From Streptomyces coeruleorubidus (lineage in GTDB: Bacteria > Actinomycetota > Actinomycetes > Streptomycetales > Streptomycetaceae): a DNA stretch of 64,000 nt. The DNA lies in NCBI RefSeq assembly GCF_028885415.1, contig NZ_CP118527.1, positions 1,426,001 through 1,490,000 of the forward strand. The letters run 5' to 3'. Made by a program: the position numbers and the translations under genes. Position 1 is the stretch's first letter, and the number at the start of each line of letters is the position of its first letter. This document shows positions 6,610 through 18,427 of this stretch, one piece after another. The notes under the pieces were generated by a model, which saw only the letters and a list, made by a program, of their open reading frames with translations, was not told the DNA's origin and ran no database searches.

Positions 6610-9090
6610 GTGGGCGCACACGAGGAGTACGGCGTTGCCCGTCAGCGGTTCGACGTGGCCGACGCCGCGCCCCTGTTGCTCGATCCGCAGGGCGTGGTGA
6701 CGGGCTGGACCGGCGAGGCCCGGCGGCTGCTGGCGTACCCGGCTGCCGAGGCGGTCGGCAGGAAGCTGGCGGATCTGCTGACGGCCGAGGACGCGCAGCG
6801 CGTGCCGGACCTGGTCGAGCGGTGCCGCAGGGACGGCGGCTGGACGGGGCTGCTGACGGCCCGCCGCAGGGACGGGCAGCCGGTGAGGGTCGCGGCCCGG
6901 ATCACCTCCGCCGAGGAGGCGCACGGCGGCGAGCGCTGGCTGGTGCTGCTGTCGGAGCTGGCCGGCGCGCCCGGCTGGGACATGAGCCGTACGGTGCTGG
7001 AGCGGATGGTGGCCGACTCCCCGGTCGGTATCGCGATCGTGGACACGGACCTGCGTTTCGTGTGGTCGAACGCCGCCCTGGCGCAGTTCGGCGGCGGACC
7101 GCCACCCCGGCGGCTCGGCCTGCGCTTCGCGGACGTCCAGCCGGGCCTGGACGCCCAGGCGGTCGAGGCGCAGATGCGGCACGTGCTGGAGACCGGCGAG
7201 GCCGTGGTCGGGTACGAGCACGTGGGCCATGTGCTGTCGGCGCCGCTGCGCGAGACGGCGCACATGCTGTCCTTCACCCGGCTCGACGACGACCAGGGCC
7301 GCCCGATGGGCGTGTACTACACGGTCGTCGACATGACCGAGCGGCACCGCGCCCGGCAGCGGCTGGCCCTCCTCGACCGGGCCAATCAGAACATCGGCCG
7401 CAGTCTGGACCTCACGCGCACCGCGCAGGAACTGGCCGACGTGGCCGTGCCGGGACTGGCCGACCTCGTCACCGTGGACCTGCTGGAGACGGTGCTGCGG
7501 GGCGCCGAGCTGACGCCCGGGCCGCTCGCGGACACCGGTCCGGTGGCGCTGCGCCGGGCGGGCCACCGGTCCACTCAGGAGGGCGTCCCGGAAGCCGTCG
7601 TCGCGATCGGCGAGGTGGCGACGTACCCGGCCGGGTCGCCTCCGATCCGCTGCCTGACCACGGGACGGCCCTGGCACGCCGAGCGGCTCGATCCGCTGGC
7701 CCGGGTGTGGGTCACGGACGACCCGGGCGATCGACGGTCCACGTTCTCGGAGCTGGGCCTGCACAGCGTGATGATCGTGCCGGTCCGGGCGCGCGGCACC
7801 ACCCTGGGCATCACCACCTTCTTCCGGCGCCAGGGCCGGGAGCCCTTCGACGAGGAGGACCTGCGTCTGGCCGAGGACCTCGTCTCCCGCGCGGCCGTCT
7901 GCGTGGACAACGCCCGGCGCTACACGCGCGAGCGCGACGCCGCGCTCGTCCTCCAGCGCAGTCTGCTCCCCCACCGGCTCCCCGAGCAGGACGCGGTCGA
8001 GGTGGCCGCCTGCTACCGGCCGGCCGACGAGCTGACCGGCCTGGGCGGCGACTGGTACGACCTCATCCCGCTGTCCGGGGCGCGCGTCGCGCTCGTCGTG
8101 GGAGAGGTGCCCGGGCACGGCATCGACGCGGCCGCGGCCATGGGGCAGTTGCGGACGGCCGTACGGACCCTGGCCGCTCAGGATCTGCCGCCCGAGGAGG
8201 TGCTGGCGCACCTCGACGACCTGGTGGCGCGGTCGGCCCGGGAAGAGGGTGCCGAACCGGGCACGGCGGGTTCCGCGGGCACGCAGTGCGTGGGCTCCGG
8301 GTGTGTGTACGTCGTCTACGACCCGGTCGACGGCGGGTGCGCGATGGCCGCGGCGGGGCATCCGGCACCGGCCGTGGTCCTGCCCGACGGCTCGGTCACG
8401 TTCGTCGAGTTGCCGCAGGGGCCGCCGCTCGGCGTGGGCGGTCCGCCCTTCGAGGCGGTAGAGCTGTCCCTGGTGGAGGGCAGCACCCTCGCCCTGCACA
8501 CCGACGGGCTGCTGGCCCGGGGAGAGACCTGGGCGGTCGACACCGGCCGGGAACGGCTGCGCCGGGCATTGGAAGGAGCGGGCCCGCTGGAGGCGCGCTG
8601 CCGGAACGTCGTCGACGCGCTGGTCCCGGCGCGCCCGTACGACGACGTGGCCCTGCTGATGGCCCGGACGAAACGCCTCGGCACCGAGCAGGTCGCGGCC
8701 TGGGACCTGGAGCCCGACCCGGCCCTCGTCGCCGACGCCCGCCGCACGGCCACCCGGCAGCTGGCCCACTGGGGGCTGGACGAGCTGGCGTTCACCACGG
8801 AACTGGTGGTGAGCGAGCTGGTCACCAACGCCATCCGGCACGCCACCGGGCCCATCCGCCTCCGCCTGATCCGGGAGCGCGCCCTGGTCTGCGAGGTGTT
8901 CGACAGCGGCGCCACCGCACCCCATCTGCGCCATCCCCGTACGACGGACGAGGGCGGGCGCGGTCTGCTGCTGGTCTCCCAGCTGACCCAGCGGTGGGGC
9001 ATGCGGTTCGTCCCCGACGGGAAGGTCATCTGGGCGGAGCAGTCCCTGACGGAGCTCGCCGAGCTGCCCGTGGCGGCGCTCCTGGGATGA
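6610..9090 (+). CDS. PAS-PAS-GAF-SpoIIE phosphatase with C-terminal anti-sigma-type ATPase
   Basis: This 826-residue signalling protein has, in order, two PAS domains (about 12-115 and 140-255), a GAF domain (270-440), a PP2C/SpoIIE phosphatase (450-680, GGDWYDLIPL and the closing DDVALLMART) and a HATPase_c domain of RsbW type (695-820, ELVVSELVTNAIRHA). Such proteins both dephosphorylate anti-anti-sigma factors and may bind or phosphorylate them, so one chain carries opposing activities. The GTG at 6610 is preferred because GAGAGG lies just upstream and the earlier frame adds only 18 unlike residues. It precedes a second SpoIIE gene on the same strand. The input signal is unknown. Confidence 0.88.
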   Translation: MGAHEEYGVARQRFDVADAAPLLLDPQGVVTGWTGEARRLLAYPAAEAVGRKLADLLTAEDAQRVPDLVERCRRDGGWTGLLTARRRDGQPVRVAARITSAEEAHGGERWLVLLSELAGAPGWDMSRTVLERMVADSPVGIAIVDTDLRFVWSNAALAQFGGGPPPRRLGLRFADVQPGLDAQAVEAQMRHVLETGEAVVGYEHVGHVLSAPLRETAHMLSFTRLDDDQGRPMGVYYTVVDMTERHRARQRLALLDRANQNIGRSLDLTRTAQELADVAVPGLADLVTVDLLETVLRGAELTPGPLADTGPVALRRAGHRSTQEGVPEAVVAIGEVATYPAGSPPIRCLTTGRPWHAERLDPLARVWVTDDPGDRRSTFSELGLHSVMIVPVRARGTTLGITTFFRRQGREPFDEEDLRLAEDLVSRAAVCVDNARRYTRERDAALVLQRSLLPHRLPEQDAVEVAACYRPADELTGLGGDWYDLIPLSGARVALVVGEVPGHGIDAAAAMGQLRTAVRTLAAQDLPPEEVLAHLDDLVARSAREEGAEPGTAGSAGTQCVGSGCVYVVYDPVDGGCAMAAAGHPAPAVVLPDGSVTFVELPQGPPLGVGGPPFEAVELSLVEGSTLALHTDGLLARGETWAVDTGRERLRRALEGAGPLEARCRNVVDALVPARPYDDVALLMARTKRLGTEQVAAWDLEPDPALVADARRTATRQLAHWGLDELAFTTELVVSELVTNAIRHATGPIRLRLIRERALVCEVFDSGATAPHLRHPRTTDEGGRGLLLVSQLTQRWGMRFVPDGKVIWAEQSLTELAELPVAALLG

Positions 9091-9157
9091 AGCCGGGGCC
9101 GAATTCCCCCATACCGTGGGAAACTGGTCTGACCCCGGCAGTGGTGAGGCGGCGGCC

Positions 9158-10399
9158 ATGACGGATTCGGCGATCGACTACATGGCGGTGTTCCGGGCCC
9201 TGCCCGGCATGATGGCGCTGCTGACACCCGAGCTGGTGTACGCGGACGTCAACGAGGAGTTCGTCCGGGTGTCCGGCCGCTCCCGTGATCAACTGGTCGG
9301 GCACTACCTGTTCGACGTCTTCCCCGACAACCCCAACGACCCCGCCTCGACGGGCGTGCGCAACCTGGAGGCCTCGCTGTACCGGGTCCTGGCGACCGGG
9401 GAGCGCGACGCCATGGCCCTCCAGCGCTACGACGTCGAGGATCCCGAGCGGCCCGGGGAATGGCAGGAGCGCTACTGGAGTCCGGTGAACGCGCCGCTGC
9501 TGGGCCCCGACGGCAAGGTGGTGCTGATCCTGCACCGCGTCGAGGAGGTCACGGAGCTGATCCGGGCCCGGGGCCGCTCGGGAGGAGGGCGGGGCGGCCG
9601 GTCCCGGGTCCTGGAAGCCGAGCTGTACACCCGCGCCCGCGAGCTCCAGGAGCTCAACGAGCGGCTGCGTCAGGCCCACTCCCGGGAGCGGGAGGTGGCG
9701 CTGGCCCTCCAGCAGGCGATGCTGCCCGACCGCCGTCAGGTCAGCCACCACCACCGGGCCGCCGTGCGGTACCGGCCCGCCGTGGGCGCGCTCAACGTGT
9801 GCGGGGACTGGTACGACCTGGTCGACCTGGTCGGCGGCCACCGGGTCGGCGTGTCCGTGGGTGACGTGGTCGGGCACGGGCTGGGGGCCGCCGGTGTCAT
9901 GGGCCAGCTGCGCAGCGCGCTCAGCGCGGCCTCCCGGGTCGCCGAGGGCCCGGCCCAGGCCCTGGACGTGCTGGGGCGCTACGCCCACGTGGTCGACGGC
10001 GCCGAGTCGGCGACCGCGGTGACGACCTTCATCGACTTCGACCGGCACACCATCACCTACAGCAGCGCCGGCCATCTGCCGCCCGTACTGGTCCACCCCG
10101 GCGGCCGCGCCGAGTTCCTCGACGGGGCCACCGACACGCCGCTCGACGCCCGCCCCGACCCGATCCCTAGACCCCAGGCCGAGACGTCCTTCACGCCGGG
10201 GGCCACTCTGGTGCTCTACACCGACGGCCTGGTCGAGCGGCGCGGCGAGGACATCGACACCGGCCTGGCCCGCCTCTCCAACGCGCTGTACCGGAACCGG
10301 GACCAGGATCCCGAGACCCTCGCCGACACGGTCCTGCTGGAACTGCTGCCGCCCGGCGGCGCCACCGACGACACCGCGCTGATCATCGTGCGGCTGTGA
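9158..10399 (+). CDS. PAS-SpoIIE (RsbU-like) PP2C phosphatase
   Basis: This 413-residue protein has an N-terminal PAS domain (about 8-130, ALPGMMALLTPELVYADVNE). A short helical linker with LQELNERLRQ follows, then a SpoIIE phosphatase domain (165-410) with CGDWYDLVDL, VGDVVGHGLGA and DDTALIIV metal-binding motifs. It would dephosphorylate an STAS-type anti-anti-sigma factor, and no such partner is encoded next to it. It lies 67 bases after the larger SpoIIE gene, perhaps on the same transcript. The PAS ligand cannot be predicted. Confidence 0.87.
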   Translation: MTDSAIDYMAVFRALPGMMALLTPELVYADVNEEFVRVSGRSRDQLVGHYLFDVFPDNPNDPASTGVRNLEASLYRVLATGERDAMALQRYDVEDPERPGEWQERYWSPVNAPLLGPDGKVVLILHRVEEVTELIRARGRSGGGRGGRSRVLEAELYTRARELQELNERLRQAHSREREVALALQQAMLPDRRQVSHHHRAAVRYRPAVGALNVCGDWYDLVDLVGGHRVGVSVGDVVGHGLGAAGVMGQLRSALSAASRVAEGPAQALDVLGRYAHVVDGAESATAVTTFIDFDRHTITYSSAGHLPPVLVHPGGRAEFLDGATDTPLDARPDPIPRPQAETSFTPGATLVLYTDGLVERRGEDIDTGLARLSNALYRNRDQDPETLADTVLLELLPPGGATDDTALIIVRL

Positions 10400-10400
10400 C

Positions 10401-10853
10401 CTACCGGGTGTTGCCGTGGTCGAGCAGCCTGACGCGGTCCACGTTCTGCCGGTCCTCGGCTTCCGTGCTGGGCTCGCCGGCGAACCACGCGTCGAGGATC
10501 TCCTTCAGCAGCGGCTCGGAGGTGAGCCGCAGGCTGAGTGCGAGGACGTTGGCGTCGTTCCAGCGGCGTGCCCCGTCGGCGGTGTAGGCGTCCGTGCACA
10601 GGGCGGCCCGGACGCCCGGCACCTTGTTCGCGGCGATCGAGGCGCCCGTGCCGGTCCAGCAGCAGACCACGGCCTGGTCGGCCGTCCCGTCGGCGACCTC
10701 GCGGGCCGCGGCCTGCGAGCACACCGCCCACTGGGGGTCGTCCCCGGGACGCAGCGCGCCGTGCGGGCGCACCTCGTGCCCTCGGGCCTGCAGCGCGGCC
10801 ACGAGGGAGCGGGCGACGGGCTCGTCCATGTCCGAGGAAACAGAGATCCGCAT
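10401..10853 (-). CDS. RpiB/LacAB-family sugar-phosphate isomerase
   Basis: This 150-residue protein matches the RpiB/LacA/LacB fold: MRISVSSDMDEPVARSLVAA at the N-terminus, the Cys-containing loop VCCWTGTGASIAANKVPG near residue 70, and RRWNDANVLALSLR. RpiB interconverts ribose 5-phosphate and ribulose 5-phosphate, and some members act on other aldose phosphates. It faces the SpoIIE gene tail to tail, with one base between the stops. The ATG at 10853 begins exactly at the family N-terminus. Substrate specificity is not certain. Confidence 0.85.
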   Translation of the reverse strand: MRISVSSDMDEPVARSLVAALQARGHEVRPHGALRPGDDPQWAVCSQAAAREVADGTADQAVVCCWTGTGASIAANKVPGVRAALCTDAYTADGARRWNDANVLALSLRLTSEPLLKEILDAWFAGEPSTEAEDRQNVDRVRLLDHGNTR

Positions 10854-11171
10854 ACTTCGCAGGCTACTCGGCGGGGCCGCAAGAACCAGCGGCTGGCCAG
10901 GCACCCGTCGTATCCCGCCACGCCACCCGTTCGGCTTGCCGGTCACCCGCGTGGAGCAGCACGCTGGTCCCGTGGTCCTCCCCAGCCGCATGAGCACCAC
11001 CGGGGAAACCCCTCTGACTGACCGTCAGTCAATCGGCAAAGGATCGGCACGGTCCCGTCGCCGAGGTGCCCGGTAGCCATGCCTGCACCTACACTGGCAC
11101 CCCACGACATGCCGGTTGACCTGCTGGAACGCGGCGGTTGAGTCCACCGCAAGAGTCGAGGAGCGCCCGCT
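10854..11171. other. Intergenic region with a perfect palindrome
   Basis: About 318 bases separate the divergent isomerase and acyltransferase genes. I see no convincing gene here. It holds the 17-base palindrome at 11015-11031 and a TACACT hexamer at 11090-11095 that could be a -10 box for the acyltransferase gene. Confidence 0.6.
11015..11031. promoter_or_regulatory. Perfect 17-bp palindrome, TetR-type operator candidate
   Basis: TGACTGAC-C-GTCAGTCA is a perfect palindrome of eight-base arms and a one-base centre, the form bound by many TetR-family repressors of lipid genes. It lies 140 bases ahead of plsC and 160 ahead of the divergent isomerase. No TetR gene is adjacent, so any regulator would be encoded elsewhere. 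Confidence 0.5.
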
Positions 11172-11894
11172 TTGTTCTACTACCTGCTGAAATACGTGCT
11201 GCTGGGACCGCTGCTTCGACTGGTCTTCCGGCCTCGAATAGAGGGCCTGGAGCACGTTCCGTCGGAGGGCGCCGCCATCATCGCCGGCAATCACCTGTCG
11301 TTCTCGGACCACTTCCTGATGCCCGCGGTCCTCAAGCGGCGCATCACCTTCCTCGCGAAGGCCGAGTACTTCACGGGTCCCGGCATCAAGGGCCGCCTGA
11401 CGGCGTCGTTCTTCCGCAGCGCCGGGCAGATCCCCGTCGACCGCTCCGGCAAGGACGCCGGGCAGGCCGCGATCCGCGAGGGCCTCGGCGTGCTGAGCAA
11501 GGACGAGCTGCTCGGCATCTACCCGGAGGGCACGCGCTCGCACGACGGCCGGCTCTACAAGGGCAAGGTGGGCGTCGCGGTCATGGCCCTCAAGGCCGGC
11601 GTCCCGGTCATCCCCTGCGCGATGATCGGCACCTTCGAGGCCCAGCCGCCCGGCAAGGTCATCCCCAACGTCCACCCCGTCGTGATCCGCTTCGGCAAGC
11701 CCCTCGACTTCTCGCGCTACGAGGGCATGGAGAACGAGAAGGCCATCCTGCGCGCCGTCACCGACGAGATCATGTACGCGATCCTCTCCCTGTCCGGGCA
11801 GGAGTACGTCGACCAGTACGCGGCCGTGGTGAAGGCCGAGGAGGCCGCCGCCGCGGCGAAGGAGCGGAAGTTCCCGCGCCTGCCGCTCACTTGA
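11172..11894 (+). CDS. plsC: 1-acyl-sn-glycerol-3-phosphate acyltransferase (PlsC-like)
   Basis: This 240-residue enzyme would transfer an acyl chain to lysophosphatidate to make phosphatidic acid at the inner membrane face. It shows the catalytic NHLSFSD box (an HX4D motif) near residue 40, the FFRSAGQIPVDR block, and the substrate motif YPEGTRSHDGRL near residue 120. It starts at TTG, with GAGGAG eight bases upstream and the typical N-terminus MFYYLLKYVLLGP. The tail is Glu/Ala/Lys-rich. A perfect palindrome in the upstream gap suggests repressor control. Confidence 0.9.
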   Translation: MFYYLLKYVLLGPLLRLVFRPRIEGLEHVPSEGAAIIAGNHLSFSDHFLMPAVLKRRITFLAKAEYFTGPGIKGRLTASFFRSAGQIPVDRSGKDAGQAAIREGLGVLSKDELLGIYPEGTRSHDGRLYKGKVGVAVMALKAGVPVIPCAMIGTFEAQPPGKVIPNVHPVVIRFGKPLDFSRYEGMENEKAILRAVTDEIMYAILSLSGQEYVDQYAAVVKAEEAAAAAKERKFPRLPLT

Positions 11895-11953
11895 GGCGTC
11901 TGCTGTCGGCAGAAGCCGTCTCCCCGGCCGCCTCGACCGTCTACGGTCGCGGC

Positions 11954-12979
11954 ATGAGACGTGCTGTGGTGATCGGGGCCGGCGGGCAGATAGGACGGCC
12001 GGCGGTGGAGGCGCTGGCGCGGGACGGCTGGGAGGTGACGGCCGCGTCGCGCGGCGGTGCCCGGGACGAGAGCTGGCCCGGCGAGGTACGGACGCTGCGG
12101 CTGGACCGCGAGGACGACACGGCACTGGGCGCGCTGATCGGCGACGGCTGCGACCTCGTGGTCGACATCGTCGCCTACGGGGCCGGGCACGCACGGCAGT
12201 TGACCGGGCTGGCCGACCGCATCGGCTCGGCCGTGGTCGTGTCGACGGCGTCGGTGTACCAGGACGGCACGGGCCGCGGCTTCGACACGATGAGCCAGCC
12301 GGGCGGTTTCCCGCGGTACCCCGTGCCCGTACGCGAGGACCAGCCGACGGTCCCGCCCGGAGACGCCACGTACAGCACCGGCAAGGCCGCCCTGGAGAGC
12401 GAACTCCTCGCGGCGGGCGACCGGTTGCCCACGACCCTGCTGCGCCCGGCCGCGATCCACGGTCCCCACAGCCCGCTCCCCCGCGAGCTGCACTTCGTGA
12501 AACGGAACCTCGACGGCCGGCGCCGGAGGGTACTCGCCTACCGGGGTGAGAGCCGTTTCCACACCTCGGCCGCCCGCAACATCGCCGAACTGATCCGGCT
12601 GGCGGCCGCCCGGCCCGGCCCGCGGGCGCTCAACGCCTGTGATCCGCAGTCTCCGACGGTGGCCGAGATCGGATCGGCGGTGGACGCGGTCATGGGAGTG
12701 GAGACGGAGACCGTCCTGCTGGACGGGGCCGCACCCTCGCCGTCCGTGGGCAGCTCGCCCTGGTCGGTGGAGCTGCCGGTGGTCTTCGACATGACCGCGG
12801 CGGAACGGGAGTTGGGCTACCGGCCGGTCGTGTCCTACCCCGAGAGCCTGCCGGAGACGGTCGACTGGCTCACCCGCAGGCTGTCCGGGCGGGACTGGAC
12901 GGATGCGTTCCCGACTCTCGCAAGGGTCTACCCGGACCTCTTCGACTACGAGGCGGAGGATGCCTGGTTCGGGGCGTGA
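11954..12979 (+). CDS. NAD-dependent epimerase/dehydratase-type reductase
   Basis: This 341-residue extended-SDR protein has an N-terminal Rossmann motif in VVIGAGGQIGRPAVEALA. A catalytic-type Tyr-Lys pair appears in TYSTGKAALESELL, with LRPAAIHGPHSP after it. The C-terminal half resembles nucleotide-sugar epimerases and isoflavone-reductase-like proteins. Its 3' end overlaps ureD, on the other strand, by about 34 bases. The substrate is unknown, and nothing nearby indicates one. Confidence 0.78.
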   Translation: MRRAVVIGAGGQIGRPAVEALARDGWEVTAASRGGARDESWPGEVRTLRLDREDDTALGALIGDGCDLVVDIVAYGAGHARQLTGLADRIGSAVVVSTASVYQDGTGRGFDTMSQPGGFPRYPVPVREDQPTVPPGDATYSTGKAALESELLAAGDRLPTTLLRPAAIHGPHSPLPRELHFVKRNLDGRRRRVLAYRGESRFHTSAARNIAELIRLAAARPGPRALNACDPQSPTVAEIGSAVDAVMGVETETVLLDGAAPSPSVGSSPWSVELPVVFDMTAAERELGYRPVVSYPESLPETVDWLTRRLSGRDWTDAFPTLARVYPDLFDYEAEDAWFGA

Positions 12980-13748
12980 GCGGACGTCTCCGTCTGCACG
13001 AGTGACGCCAGTGCCTCGTCGAGCAGCCGTCGCAGCCGCAGCGCGTCCGGCGCCACGGCGGTCACCAGGGCGGCGGGACCGGCGAGCGGGACGACCGAGG
13101 CCCCGTCCCCGAGTACCCGGGCCGTCACCGGTTCGGCGGCGAACTCCGGCCGTACGACGATCAGTTGCCCGACCGCCCGGTGCCCCCCGAGCACCGCGGG
13201 GCCGTCCCAGCCGCCCGGCGCGCCGGGCCCGCAGGCCAGTTCCTGGTCGAGCACGCCCTGCCCGGTGACCCGCACGGTCAGCCGGCTCGTCAACCGCCCG
13301 GGTTCCTCACCAGTGCGCCCGAGCACCTGCTCCTCGCGCAGCACGAGCCGGGCCGTGGCGGCGAGTTCGACGCGGGTCGTGACGTACAGGTCGCTGCCCT
13401 GGGCGGAGATCAACTGTTCGGGCAGCCAGTGCAGTTCGGCCCGGTCGGCGACGTCGAGCCGGACGTCGTAACGGGCCTCTCCCTTGGTCTGCCCCGGCAG
13501 GGCGATGGTGGCGGCGGCCGACCCGACGGACAGCCGCGCTCCCTCCTCCGCCCGGGCCCGCACGGTGAAGTGGTCGCCGCCGAGCGGTCCGCTCATCGCT
13601 CCGACCAGCATGACCCGCGCCTCGGCACCGCTCCCCCGGGTGCGCCGAAGCGCCAGCGGCCCGTCGCTCTCCAGCACGGGCAGAGCCGTCCCGCCCCGGC
13701 CGTCGTCCCGGGCGACGATCCTCGCGACGGACCGCACCCCGGCGCTGT

Positions 13749-13752
<4 letters not shown>
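12946..13752 (-). CDS. ureD: Urease accessory protein UreD
   Basis: This 268-residue UreD is the scaffold that, with UreF and UreG, loads nickel into apo-urease. The family pattern is visible in [40 protein letters not shown] and the long central beta-rich part. The GTG start overlaps the ureG stop (GTGA), so it is coupled as the last gene of ureABCFGD. It is convergent with and slightly overlaps the SDR gene. UreD is the least conserved urease subunit, but context makes the call secure. Confidence 0.93.
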
Positions 13753-14438
<686 letters not shown>

Positions 14439-14510
14439 GGGGCGGCTCCTATGTTCTTGTCCGACTGGTTCGAGTGGTTGGGGGAGGGGCTGAACGGCTT
14501 GATCGACCGC

Positions 14511-15185
14511 CTATGAGGCGAACAGCCGCACGGGCCAGGCCGCGTGTACCTCCGCCCCGATCTCCAGCAACGGCGCCGACCCCGCCGGCAACGCGTCGAC
14601 CCCCTCGTCGATCACCCTGCGCGCCGCCTCCACCGCCCGGTCCACGACGCGGTCCATCTCCGGCGCCAGCCGGGCCAGCACCCCCGTCGCGTCGAAGGGA
14701 TCCAGGCTCAGCAACCGCACCGTCGCCGTGGCCGGCCCGCTCACGCTCTCGTACGCCGCGCAGTACGCCGCGTCGACCGGTCCCAGCCCGGCCGCCCGCG
14801 CCGCCAGCCCGAGCACCACCGGCTGATGGGCCCCTTTGGGGAACTCCCTTGCCAACGCGTCCAGTTCGGCGGACGGCCAGGTTGCCCGGGCGGCCCGCAT
14901 CAGCTGCCGTCCCAGCTTGCGCCCGGCGACGCGCAGCGCGGGTGAGGGCGTACGGGCGTCCGCGGCACGGTCCAGCGCGACGGGGTCGATCCCCAGCGCG
15001 GCAGCCGCCGAAAGGGCCGCCGCCACCGAGCCGGCCGTGTGCAGCCGCCCCCGGCAGAAGTCCGCCAGGCTCGCCGCTCCCCTGATCCGCCCGGCCTTGA
15101 CCGCCGCCTCCGCCCCGCCGGAGTGGGCGTGGCCGCCGGCGGGAAAGCGGCCGTCGGCCAGGACGAGAAGTGCCGCACGTGACAT
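14511..15185 (-). CDS. ureF: Urease accessory protein UreF
   Basis: This 224-residue all-helical UreF is the GTPase-regulating member of the UreDFG complex. It starts MSRAALLVLADGRFPAGGHA, with the conserved LADGRFPAGGHAHSGG segment, and ends with the short basic tail typical of the family. It lies ten bases after ureC and 72 before ureG. Length and order match the Streptomyces ureABCFGD operon. Confidence 0.94.
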   Translation of the reverse strand: MSRAALLVLADGRFPAGGHAHSGGAEAAVKAGRIRGAASLADFCRGRLHTAGSVAAALSAAAALGIDPVALDRAADARTPSPALRVAGRKLGRQLMRAARATWPSAELDALAREFPKGAHQPVVLGLAARAAGLGPVDAAYCAAYESVSGPATATVRLLSLDPFDATGVLARLAPEMDRVVDRAVEAARRVIDEGVDALPAGSAPLLEIGAEVHAAWPVRLFAS

Positions 15186-15195
15186 CAGGACGCCC

Positions 15196-16909
<1,714 letters not shown>

Positions 16910-16917
<8 letters not shown>

Positions 16918-17221
16918 CGAGGGCACCTCCGGTCTCCCCGCGCAGACCGGGCACGACACGGGCGCCGGTCAGCGGAACGAGTTCGACGTCGACGGGGATC
17001 CCGGGTTCGAAGCGCACGGCCGTGCCGGCGGCGACGTTCAGCCGCCTGCCGCGCGCGGCGGCGCGGTCGAACTCAAGGCCGGGGTTGGCCTCGGCGAAGT
17101 GGTAGTGGGAGCCGACCTGGACGGGCCGGTCGGCGGCGTTGAGGACGGTGAGCCGGGTGACCTCGCGGCCCTCGTTGTAGGCAATCGGGTCGTCGGCGAA
17201 GAGAATCTCTCCGGGAATCAT
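16910..17221 (-). CDS. ureB: Urease subunit beta
   Basis: This 103-residue beta subunit supports the alpha subunit in the (UreABC)3 complex. It begins [20 protein letters not shown] and contains [18 protein letters not shown] and GTAVRFEPG, all family hallmarks. It starts 11 bases after ureA and runs eight bases into ureC. Confidence 0.97.
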
Positions 17222-17232
17222 CGAGACCTCTC

Positions 17233-17535
<303 letters not shown>

Positions 17536-17665
17536 GTCCCACCTCACAGTCCTCGCTCCGGACCGTGCGGGGCCCGGTTGCCGCAGCCCCGGGGGAAAAG
17601 CCCTGGTGGCGTGGCGGCAGGCTAGTTGGACCGGGTTTCAGACACGTTAACCGAGCTGTGATCCT

Positions 17666-18295
17666 TCAGGCCGGTGAGCGGGGGTCCCGCATGCTCACCA
17701 TCGCCCGCAGTCCGTCCCTCAGGGTCTCCGGAGGGATCTCCCCGAAGACGGCCATCTGGGCCGCGAAGCCCTGCGCGAGAGCGATCATCACGCGCGCCAT
17801 GGCGTCGGGGTCGGCGTCCTCGGAGATCAGGCCGGCGTCCTTGTAGCCCTCCACGACCTTCACCCATGCGGCGCGGACCGTGGCGTAGCCGGTGTGAACC
17901 ATGGCGGCCAGGTCCTCGTTGCGCAGGGTCTCGGTCCAGACCTGGAGCATGAGGCGGGGGAAGATCCACTCGCCGTTGTGCACCACTCCGGGCCTGACCT
18001 CCTTCAGGGTCGCGAGGAGCCGGGGGATCATCTCGTCGGGCAGCGGCGGCGGACTCTGTTCGGCCGCGCTCTCGAAGACGCCGCCCACTTCGTCGAGCAC
18101 CTCGCCGACGATCGCCCCGATCAGCTCCTCCTTGCCGCTGAAGTAGCGGTATACGGCGCCGGCGGAGAGGCCGACCTCCTTCAGCACGTCCTGCATGGAC
18201 GTGGCGTGGAAGCCGTTGCGGGCGAAGCACAGCGCGGCGCCGTCGAGGATCTGGCGGCGGCGGGCGTCGAGGTGTTCCTGGGTCACGCGGGCCAT
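17666..18295 (-). CDS. TetR-family repressor
   Basis: This 209-residue regulator has a clear N-terminal HTH (RRRQILDGAALCFARNGFHA, MQDVLKEVGLSAGAVYRYF at residues 8-50) and a TetR_C-type helical ligand domain. The ATG giving MARVTQEHL is preferred over an upstream start whose codons would run through the palindrome at 18310-18323. It is divergent from a membrane protein gene 132 bases away, which it probably represses along with itself. The ligand is unknown. Confidence 0.9.
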   Translation of the reverse strand: MARVTQEHLDARRRQILDGAALCFARNGFHATSMQDVLKEVGLSAGAVYRYFSGKEELIGAIVGEVLDEVGGVFESAAEQSPPPLPDEMIPRLLATLKEVRPGVVHNGEWIFPRLMLQVWTETLRNEDLAAMVHTGYATVRAAWVKVVEGYKDAGLISEDADPDAMARVMIALAQGFAAQMAVFGEIPPETLRDGLRAMVSMRDPRSPA

Positions 18296-18309
18296 GGTCC
18301 ACAAAGTAA

Positions 18310-18323
18310 AACGAATATTCATT
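18310..18323. promoter_or_regulatory. TetR operator candidate between divergent genes
   Basis: AACGAATATTCATT is palindromic apart from one pair, with a perfect GAATATTC core. It sits about 15 bases upstream of the TetR start, in AT-rich sequence unlike its surroundings. A TTGACA hexamer at 18325-18330 may be the -35 box for the rightward gene. Confidence 0.5.
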
Positions 18324-18427
18324 CTTGACAAGCGACTACGGGCGGGCGCACGGTGGTGACAGGAAAAACGAACGATCCTTCTTTTTCATCGCCCGGCGCC
18401 GCCGTCTGCCGCTCACAGGAGATCCTC

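Noticed and set aside
6589..9159. Long antisense open frame opposite the large SpoIIE gene
   Set aside because: It has no recognisable domain or ribosome site, and the sense protein has four clear domains.
17548..17665. Possible extra urease gene between ureA and the TetR gene
   Set aside because: Only 118 bases with no plausible start, ribosome site or coding bias; it is more likely the urease promoter.
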